Below are positions 49,261 through 54,992 of a stretch of 54,992 nt of DNA, in pieces (within the stretch, counting starts at the first letter, position 1; each line of letters starts with the position of its first letter). The notes beneath the pieces were generated by a model, which saw only the letters and a program-made list of their open reading frames with translations, did not search any database and was not told the origin of the DNA. The position numbers and the translations under genes are program-made. Source of the DNA: Clostridia bacterium (GTDB lineage: Bacteria; Bacillota; Clostridia; Oscillospirales; CAG-272); the NCBI GenBank assembly GCA_900753295.1, contig CAADYQ010000066.1, positions 1 to 54,992 of the forward strand, read 5' to 3'.

Positions 49261-51354
49261 TTATCTTACGCCGAACAGCAGATCACCGTAGGTGGGGAAG
49301 GGCCATGCGCGTGCGTCGGTCACGCTTTCGGCTTCGTCAACGGCGGCGCGCAGCTCCTGCATTGCAATGAATACGCGGTCGCGATAGCCGCAGGCGAGGC
49401 GGTAGAGGTCGTCGGAGGCTTTGATCTCATAAAGCGCGGTCTCAAGCGCATCGCAGCGTGAGTCTATCGCCGACGTGAGGGAGGAGAGCTTGCCGACGAG
49501 CTTTTCCTCGTAGCCGGTGCAGGCGTCGATGCCGAGAGACTTCTTTTTCAGCGCGGCATCCGCCACCTTGCCGGAATACAGGCTTACGGCGGGCAGTATC
49601 TCGCGGCGCACCATGTCGATCATGGTCATTGCTTCAATGTTGAGGATCTTGCAGTAGTTGTCAAGCAGGATCTCGTAGCGCGAGCGCGCTTCCTCGGCGG
49701 TGTATATTCTGTGGCGCGCGAACAGCTCAAGGTTCTTGGGCGCGATGAGGTAGGGCAGGCAATCGGGCGTGGTGCGCAGATTGAGCAGGCCGCGGCGCTC
49801 TGCCTCGGCGATCCATGCATCGTCGTATCCGTTGCCGTTGAAGATTATTCTCTTGTGCTCGCGGATAACGCGGCGGATAAGATCGTGCAGTGCGGTGGGG
49901 AAGTCGGCAGCGCCTTCAAGCTCATCGGCATAAATGCGGAGCGATTCGGCGACCGTGGTGTTGAGCATAATGTTTGCCGTGGCTATCGACGCCGAGGAGC
50001 CGAGCATACGGAATTCAAACTTGTTGCCGGTGAATGCGAAGGGCGAGGTGCGGTTGCGGTCGGTGGTGTCGCGCGGGAGCTTGGGCAGAACATGAACGCC
50101 CAGCTTGAGCGGCGCAGACTCCGTGCCGTTGTAGCAGGTGTCGTTTTCTATCGAGTCGAGTATGGCGTTCAGCTCGTCGCCGAGGAACATCGAAACCACA
50201 GCGGGCGGCGCTTCGTTGGCGCCGAGACGGTGATCGTTCCCTGCGGACGCGACGGAAAGGCGGAGCAAATCCTGATAATCGTCAACTGCCTGTATGACGG
50301 CGCAGAGGAAGAGCAGGAACTGAGCGTTTTCGTGCGGAGTGTCGCCGGGGGCGAGCAGATTCACGCCGGTGTTGGTCTGGATAGACCAGTTGTTGTGCTT
50401 GCCCGAGCCGTTTACGCCGGCAAAGGGCTTTTCATGAAGCAGGCAGACAAGCCCGTGCTTTTTGGCTATGCTCTGCATAAGCTCCATCGTGAGCTGGTTG
50501 TGGTCGGTCGCAATATTTGTGGTGGTGAATATGGGGGCAAGCTCATGCTGTGCGGGCGCAACTTCGTTGTGCTCGGTCTTTGCCAGCACGCCGAGGTGCC
50601 AAAGCTCCTGGTTGAGGTCCTCCATAAACTCGCTCACGCGTGGCTTTATGGAACCGAAATAGTGGTCGTCAAGCTCCTGTCCCTTGGGCGGCTTTGCGCC
50701 AAAAAGTGTTCTGCCGGTGAAAATTAGGTCGCGGCGGCGGTCAAACATATCCTTGTCAATAAGAAAGTATTCCTGCTCGGGACCAACCGTGGTTTTTACC
50801 GATGTCACATCCGAGTTGCCGAAAAGATGCAAAACACGCATAGCCTGGCGGTTCAGGGCTTCCATCGAGCGTAGCAGAGGCGTTTTTTTGTCAAGCGCTT
50901 CGCCGCCGTAAGAGCAGAAGGCGGTGGGGATGTAAAGGGTCTTGCCCTTTACGAATGCGTAAGAGGTGGGGTCCCATGCGGTGTAGCCGCGTGCCTCAAA
51001 TGTAGCGCGCAGACCGCCGGAGGGGAAGGAGGAGGCATCGGGCTCGCCCTTGATAAGCTCCTTGCCGGAAAATTCCATGATGACCTTCCCGTTTGCCGTG
51101 GGGGTGATAAAAGAGTCGTGCTTTTCGGCTGTGATGCCTGTCATGGGCTGGAACCAGTGAGTAAAGTGCGTGGCGCCCTTGGATATCGCCCAGTCCTTCA
51201 TAGCCGATGCGACTGCGTTGGCTATGCCGATGTTGAGCGAGCGTCCGTCCTCAATGGTGCGCTTCAGTGCTTCGTAGGCATCCTTGGGGAGCCTTGTTTT
51301 CATTGCGGCATCGTCAAATACCATGTCGCCGAAATATTCGGGTATGCTTGTCAT
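49261..51354 (-). CDS. glnN: Glutamine synthetase type III
   Basis: Makes glutamine from glutamate and ammonia with ATP. The 697-residue protein matches the type III family (about 700), which differs from the 450-residue type I. Visible parts are the N-terminal THWFQPMTGITAEKHDSF, TVGPEQEYFLID, EHNEVAPAQHELAPIF and FAGVNGSGKHNNWS, which hold active-site Glu and His residues. I chose the ATG at 51354 because GGAGG lies seven bases before it. Its leader contains a terminator, and a divergent ANTAR gene lies upstream. Confidence 0.95.
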   Translation of the reverse strand: MTSIPEYFGDMVFDDAAMKTRLPKDAYEALKRTIEDGRSLNIGIANAVASAMKDWAISKGATHFTHWFQPMTGITAEKHDSFITPTANGKVIMEFSGKELIKGEPDASSFPSGGLRATFEARGYTAWDPTSYAFVKGKTLYIPTAFCSYGGEALDKKTPLLRSMEALNRQAMRVLHLFGNSDVTSVKTTVGPEQEYFLIDKDMFDRRRDLIFTGRTLFGAKPPKGQELDDHYFGSIKPRVSEFMEDLNQELWHLGVLAKTEHNEVAPAQHELAPIFTTTNIATDHNQLTMELMQSIAKKHGLVCLLHEKPFAGVNGSGKHNNWSIQTNTGVNLLAPGDTPHENAQFLLFLCAVIQAVDDYQDLLRLSVASAGNDHRLGANEAPPAVVSMFLGDELNAILDSIENDTCYNGTESAPLKLGVHVLPKLPRDTTDRNRTSPFAFTGNKFEFRMLGSSASIATANIMLNTTVAESLRIYADELEGAADFPTALHDLIRRVIREHKRIIFNGNGYDDAWIAEAERRGLLNLRTTPDCLPYLIAPKNLELFARHRIYTAEEARSRYEILLDNYCKILNIEAMTMIDMVRREILPAVSLYSGKVADAALKKKSLGIDACTGYEEKLVGKLSSLTSAIDSRCDALETALYEIKASDDLYRLACGYRDRVFIAMQELRAAVDEAESVTDARAWPFPTYGDLLFGVR

Positions 51355-51402
51355 GTTCTGCCTCCTGTATGGAACAAAAAAGATTATCAAAAAATAAAAA
51401 GG

Positions 51403-51433
51403 GGCAAAGACACCGTTGAACGGCGCCTTTGCC
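51403..51433 (-). terminator. Attenuator in the glnN leader
   Basis: On the leftward strand the hairpin arms are GGCAAAGGCGCCGTT and ACGGTGTCTTTGCC, followed by CCTTTTTATTTTTT. It begins about six bases after the predicted start of transcription and about 80 bases before the glnN ATG. A terminator here would block the gene unless it is overcome. An ANTAR-type antiterminator protein is encoded next door. Confidence 0.8.
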
Positions 51434-51445
51434 TTGAATGGTCGT

Positions 51446-51474
51446 ATTATACTACAAACTTCGGCGCTTGTCAA
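51446..51474 (-). promoter_or_regulatory. glnN promoter
   Basis: On the leftward strand TTGACA (51474-51469) and TATAAT (51451-51446) with a 17-base spacer: a perfect consensus. Such a strong promoter makes control by attenuation in the leader more plausible. Confidence 0.92.
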
Positions 51475-51768
51475 GTGTTTTTTTGAGAAAAATCAAATTT
51501 TCTTCATCACTGTTGCGGCGCCATTTGATATAGTGGTGTGATCATTATCTCCATTGTGATATTTTTTATCATGTGAAAAATTTGTCGCCAATGCCTTAAA
51601 ACAATTCTTGTGCATTTGAGACAAAAAGTGCATTGTGATTTTGTCCATTATATACAGAAAAAGTGTGCGTTTTACATTCAAAAAGTGCTGTTCGGAGCTG
51701 TTCCGCGCACGCGCGAGCGTAGGCGTAAACCTTCACCGGATGTTAATTTTTCATTAAAGCATTTGCTG
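51475..51768. other. AT-rich intergenic region between glnN and the ANTAR gene
   Basis: About 290 bases without a supported gene. AT-rich stretches contain repeated TTTTTT/AAAAA runs and GTGCATT-type words. I see no RNA gene. It may hold regulator sites for the two divergent promoters. Confidence 0.5.
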
Positions 51769-51797
51769 TTGACAGGAAAATAATAATGCAGTATAAT
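51769..51797 (+). promoter_or_regulatory. Promoter of the ANTAR-guaA operon
   Basis: TTGACA (51769-51774) and TATAAT (51792-51797) with a 17-base spacer. The leader is about 30 bases, and GGAGG precedes the ATG at 51833. Confidence 0.92.
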
Positions 51798-51832
51798 CAT
51801 AGTTGAAATTATTCTTACGAACGGAGGCGCAC

Positions 51833-52456
51833 ATGAGTATTCACGATGACGCTTCCGCTGCACGGATACCCGTTCTTGTTGCGTCGCGCCGCTGTCACTC
51901 GGCGGATGCGATAATGAGCTATTTATCCGAAAACATGGACATGCTTTTCCCGATAGTTCCTGCCGTAAGCTGCGCCGAGGCGCGGCGGCTGTATGGCTCC
52001 TCCGAGCTTGCGCCGGAGGCAGGGACACCCTGCATTGCGGTGATAAATTCTCCGCTATGCGACGGAGACGGCGTGGCTCTCGCGCGCGAGCTTACCGCGC
52101 GGGGCGCGGTGGTCATGCTCATCGTTTCGGCGGCTCTCTATTCCGGCGGCGCGCGCGAGGCGGCGCGCGACGGCATTTTTGTACTGCCGCGACCTGTGGG
52201 AGAGTCCGAAATGTGGTCGGTGCTTTGGTTCATGCTTGCGGCATGCCGGCGGCTTTCCGGCGTCGTTGATGAACGCGGTCGCATTGAAGAAAAGCTCGAC
52301 GAGCTTAAAATAATCGACCGCGCAAAGTGGCTCCTTATCGATTATCTTAAAATGAATGAGGAGCAGGCGCACAGGTATATCGCAAAGCAGGCGATGGACC
52401 TGCGCATCACGCGCCTTGAGGCGGCAAAGAATATTCTGAAAACTTACCTCGGCTGA
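51833..52456 (+). CDS. ANTAR-domain response regulator-like antiterminator
   Basis: A 207-residue protein. The N-terminal 125 residues resemble a receiver-like domain (IPVLVASRRCHSADAIMSYL), though the usual phosphorylated Asp is not obvious. The C-terminal helices (KIIDRAKWLLIDYLKMNEEQ, HRYIAKQAMDLRITRLEAAK) are an ANTAR RNA-binding domain. ANTAR proteins bind paired hairpins in leaders and prevent termination. The adjacent glnN leader contains a terminator and is a likely target. It is probably co-transcribed with guaA, 28 bases downstream. Confidence 0.88.
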   Translation: MSIHDDASAARIPVLVASRRCHSADAIMSYLSENMDMLFPIVPAVSCAEARRLYGSSELAPEAGTPCIAVINSPLCDGDGVALARELTARGAVVMLIVSAALYSGGAREAARDGIFVLPRPVGESEMWSVLWFMLAACRRLSGVVDERGRIEEKLDELKIIDRAKWLLIDYLKMNEEQAHRYIAKQAMDLRITRLEAAKNILKTYLG

Positions 52457-52484
52457 CACAAGCCGTGACGAAAGGACAATATAT

Positions 52485-54014
52485 ATGAACAATCAAACCA
52501 TTGTGATCCTCGACTTTGGCGGGCAGTACAAGGAGCTGATAGCCAGACGCGTGCGTGAATGCGGCGTGTATTCGGTCATACTCCCCTACGACACCGATGT
52601 CGAGGAGGTCGCAGCTCTCAAACCGATAGGGATCATTTTCACCGGCGGACCCAACAGCGTGTACGCCGAGGATTCCCCCAAATGCTCTATGGGCATTTTC
52701 AAGCTCGGCGTTCCGGTGCTCGGAATATGCTACGGTATGCAGCTTATCTGCCACCTCTTCGGTGGAACGGTTGTCACATGCCACGCCAGCGAATACGGTA
52801 CGCTTGATGCAAAGGTGGACACGACATCCGATCTTTTCAGACAGCTCTCACCCGAACAGCCCGTCCTTATGAGTCATACCGATATGGTTTCCAAGCTGCC
52901 CTCAGGTTTCCGCCCGATCGCTTCCACGGCGTTTTGCCCTGTTGCGGCTTTTGAGAACTTCGGCGAAAAAATATTCGGCGTGCAGTTCCATCCTGAGGTC
53001 GAAAATACCCGTAACGGCAGTAAGATGATAAACAACTTCCTTTATCGCGTATGCGGTGCCGCCGGAGATTATTCTATGGAGGACTACCTCAGCCGCAAGG
53101 TCAAGGAAGTGAAGGAAAGAGTGGGCAACAAGAGAGTGCTGCTCGGACTTTCCGGCGGTGTTGACTCGTCAGTTTGCGCGGCGCTGCTTTCGCGCGCGAT
53201 ACCCGGTCAGCTCGTTTGCATTTATGTTGACCACGGATTCATGCGCAAGGGCGAGACCCAGCAGATACGTGAGGCATTTGAGGGACGCGATCTTGATTTT
53301 GTTTACGTTGACGCAAAGGACAGATTCATATCCAAGCTCGCGGGCGTTACCGACCCCGAGCAGAAGCGCAAGATAATCGGCGCCGAGTTTGCCCGCACCT
53401 TTGAGGACGAGGCGAAAAAGCACGGCTCGCCCGAATTTCTGGCGCAGGGAACGATATATCCCGACGTTGTTGAGTCGGGAAGCAAGAACAAGTCGGCGGT
53501 CATCAAGAGCCACCACAATGTCGGCGGACTTCCTGCCGATCTCGGCTTTGAGGGCGTTATCGAGCCGCTCAGTCTCCTGTTCAAGGATGAGGTACGCCGC
53601 CTCGGTATACTTCTCGGACTGCCCAAAAAGCTCGTGTGGCGTCAGCCCTTCCCGGGCCCCGGACTTGCGATACGTATCGTAGGCGAGGTGACTGAGGAGA
53701 AGCTCAATATCCTGCGCGAAGCCGATGCGATCGTTCGCGAGGAAATAGGACGCTGCCGCGTGCGCGCCGATCAGTACTTTGCGGTCATGACCGACACACG
53801 CAGCGTGGGAGTTATGGGCGATTTCCGCACATACGAAAATGTTATTGCAGTTCGTGCGGTCCGCACCGGCGACTTCATGACCTGCGAGTACGCAAGACTG
53901 CCGTACCCGCTGCTCACCCGCATTTCGTCGAGAATAACCAACGAGGTCCGCGGAGTCAATCGCGTGGTTTATGATATCACCGCTAAGCCCCCGGCAACCA
54001 TCGAGTGGGAATAA
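52485..54014 (+). CDS. guaA: GMP synthase (glutamine-hydrolysing)
   Basis: Turns XMP into GMP using glutamine amide nitrogen and ATP. The 509-residue protein has the class I amidotransferase domain first (LGICYGMQ with catalytic Cys82; FGVQFHPEVE with the His). The PP-loop ATP-pyrophosphatase domain follows (LLGLSGGVDSSVCAALLSRA), then the dimerisation domain ending RVVYDITAKPPATIEWE, the normal GuaA end. A glutamine-consuming enzyme after an ANTAR gene and next to glutamine synthetase makes metabolic sense. A long hairpin follows. Confidence 0.97.
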   Translation: MNNQTIVILDFGGQYKELIARRVRECGVYSVILPYDTDVEEVAALKPIGIIFTGGPNSVYAEDSPKCSMGIFKLGVPVLGICYGMQLICHLFGGTVVTCHASEYGTLDAKVDTTSDLFRQLSPEQPVLMSHTDMVSKLPSGFRPIASTAFCPVAAFENFGEKIFGVQFHPEVENTRNGSKMINNFLYRVCGAAGDYSMEDYLSRKVKEVKERVGNKRVLLGLSGGVDSSVCAALLSRAIPGQLVCIYVDHGFMRKGETQQIREAFEGRDLDFVYVDAKDRFISKLAGVTDPEQKRKIIGAEFARTFEDEAKKHGSPEFLAQGTIYPDVVESGSKNKSAVIKSHHNVGGLPADLGFEGVIEPLSLLFKDEVRRLGILLGLPKKLVWRQPFPGPGLAIRIVGEVTEEKLNILREADAIVREEIGRCRVRADQYFAVMTDTRSVGVMGDFRTYENVIAVRAVRTGDFMTCEYARLPYPLLTRISSRITNEVRGVNRVVYDITAKPPATIEWE

Positions 54015-54034
54015 TACGATACAAAATATAATAT

Positions 54035-54076
54035 GTCCCCGTGTGTGCTGCGCCATGGCGCGGCACGCACGGGGAC
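54035..54076 (+). terminator. guaA terminator-type hairpin
   Basis: GTCCCCGTGTGTGCTGCGCC and GGCGCGGCACGCACGGGGAC form a 20-bp stem with two G-U pairs. No T-run follows, so termination efficiency is uncertain. Confidence 0.65.
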
Positions 54077-54134
54077 TGTGCATAGATGTCAAAAGACATT
54101 GCTTTGCGGTGCATTATGTCGTATATTTTTCGTC

Positions 54135-54163
54135 TTGAAAAAATGCCTTCCGCGTGATATAAT
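54135..54163 (+). promoter_or_regulatory. Promoter of the azlC remnant
   Basis: TTGAAA (54135-54140) and TATAAT (54158-54163) with a 17-base spacer. The promoter and the AGGAGG site before the ATG at 54236 remain intact although the gene behind is truncated. Confidence 0.88.
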
Positions 54164-54235
54164 CCTATATGTTCCGTAGGGAAGTGCGTGCATTTCGGTG
54201 CGCTTTTCCAGGGGACGTGCAGGAGGTGTTGTTAT

Positions 54236-54520
54236 ATGAAAGCTCATGGTGTCCGTGCGCAGGAGCGCGGTGCTTGCAGCCGCGCGTTCAGGGCTGCGTT
54301 GCCTTATTCGCTGCCGGTATGTGTCGGTTTTTTGTTTATGGCTATGTCGTACGGATTTATGATGCGCAGCCGCGGCTTTCCTATAATATATCCGATAGTC
54401 ATGAGCTGCTTTATATATGCGGGAGCAATGGAGTTTGTTACCGCCGAGCTGTTGCTTGCGCAGTTCGATCCGGTCCGTGCGTTCTTGATGACGCTTATGA
54501 TAAATGCGCGGCACCTGTGA
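54236..54520 (+). pseudogene. Truncated AzlC branched-chain amino acid exporter
   Basis: AzlC with AzlD exports branched-chain amino acids. The 94 residues present match the N-terminal part of AzlC: ALPYSLPVCVGFLFMAMSYG, CFIYAGAMEFVTAELLLAQF and LMTLMINARHL. The family continues after NxRHL for another 130 residues with more TM helices, and azlD should follow. Here the frame stops at once and a GNAT coding segment begins. A deletion joining two genes is the simplest reading. Confidence 0.75.
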
Positions 54521-54882
54521 GCGCATATATCGACAGCATTGATGAATGTCTTGCCGGTGGGAAGGCTGTTCCGCAGTGGTATATGGCAGTCGCGGATGGC
54601 GCGATAGTCGGCGGTCTTGGCGTTATCGAAAATGATTTTCACGAAAGGCGCGACCTTGCGCCCAATGTCTGCGCGGTGTTTACCGACGAGAAACACCGTT
54701 GCCGCGGCATTGCCGGCGCGTTGCTCGACCTTGCCTGCCGTGATATGAAGGCGCGCGGGATCGGCACGCTTTATCTTGTGACAGACCATGTGGGGTTCTA
54801 TGAGCGCTACGGTTGGAGCTTTTTGTGTCACGTGAAATGTGACGACGGGTCGGTCTCAAGAATGTATACGCACGTGAGCTGA
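54517..54882 (+). pseudogene. N-terminally truncated GNAT acetyltransferase
   Basis: The frame encodes PQWYMAVADGAIVGGLGVIE, DLAPNVCAVFTDEKHRCRGI (acetyl-CoA loop) and YLVTDHVGFYERYGWSFLCH, typical of GNAT N-acetyltransferases of about 155 residues. The first 30-35 residues are missing. A GTG at 54517 overlaps the azlC stop (GTGA) and could start a 121-residue product. Coding similarity seems to begin slightly before it, inside the azlC end. It may be inactive, or translated by coupling. Confidence 0.7.
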
Positions 54883-54898
54883 ATGCTGTAATATCTAA

Positions 54899-54938
54899 AG
54901 CACCGTGGTGCCGCGCCAAAGCGCGCCACCACGGTGCT
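54899..54938 (+). terminator. Terminator-type hairpin after the GNAT remnant
   Basis: AGCACCGTGGTG and CACCACGGTGCT enclose an inner CGCGC/GCGCG stem, giving 17 bp in all with a CAAA loop. No long T-run follows on the + strand. Confidence 0.7.
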
Positions 54939-54953
54939 GTTAAATAGGCGCGA

Positions 54954-54992
54954 TCACATGATCTTTACGTCGCGCATGAGGAGCTTGGAGGG
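54954..54992 (-). CDS. Possible 3' end of a leftward gene
   Basis: The leftward strand reads PSKLLMRDVKIM and then TGA at 54956-54954. The rest lies beyond the window. The hairpin at 54899 would be its terminator. Too short to identify. Confidence 0.35.
   Translation of the reverse strand, partial: PSKLLMRDVKIM

Overview
The window joins most of a temperate phage genome (left end to about 25.6-26.0 kb) to a stretch of bacterial chromosome (about 26.0 kb to the right end). The host looks like a Gram-positive, moderately GC-rich gut-type Clostridia (Oscillospirales or Christensenellales-like). Reasons: a T-box leader in front of pheS, a GTP-dependent PEP carboxykinase, a type III glutamine synthetase next to an ANTAR regulator, strong AGGAGG ribosome sites, and TTGACA/TATAAT promoters with 17-base spacers. 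The genus cannot be fixed from the sequence alone.

Prophage. At 22.6-22.8 kb lies a divergent switch. A repressor, an unknown TPR-like gene and a large serine recombinase read to the right. A long leftward operon carries a small XRE protein, a membrane-anchored lytic transglycosylase, DUF2800 nuclease, DUF2815 single-strand-binding-like protein and a family A DNA polymerase. It continues with a DUF6273 protein, many small ORFs, a frameshifted RtcB RNA ligase, a MazG-like protein, a VirE-type primase/helicase, a VRR-NUC nuclease, a SNF2 helicase and a DUF1492 sigma-like late regulator. After a hairpin and 9-base direct repeats come the late genes: DUF4417, a zincin and a JAB-like protein that share a Gly/Arg-rich stretch, terminase small and large subunits, and the portal. 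The head, tail and lysis genes and the left attachment site lie beyond the left edge. The right end is marked by two 165-bp tandem repeats that extend the recombinase reading frame in frame.

Host chromosome, left to right: a small membrane protein; a frameshifted membrane gene; a sigma/anti-sigma pair; pckG; an ABC permease-ATPase pair; gltX-glnS-DUF1294; a second sigma/anti-sigma pair whose anti-sigma gene seems to begin with ATA; a lipoprotein; MBOAT and DHHW acetylation genes; T-box-pheS-yitT-pheT; two small unknown genes; glnN (glutamine synthetase III) with a terminator in its leader; a divergent ANTAR regulator followed by guaA; and a collapsed azlC/GNAT locus.

The points I consider most worth a second look are these: the RtcB frameshift in a run of five G; the in-frame 165-bp repeats with tRNA-like 3' ends; the uncharacterised gene between repressor and integrase; the paired glycine-linker peptidase-like late genes; the DGR-like C-terminus of the DUF6273 protein with no reverse transcriptase in the window; the ATA start; and the glnN leader attenuator beside an ANTAR gene.
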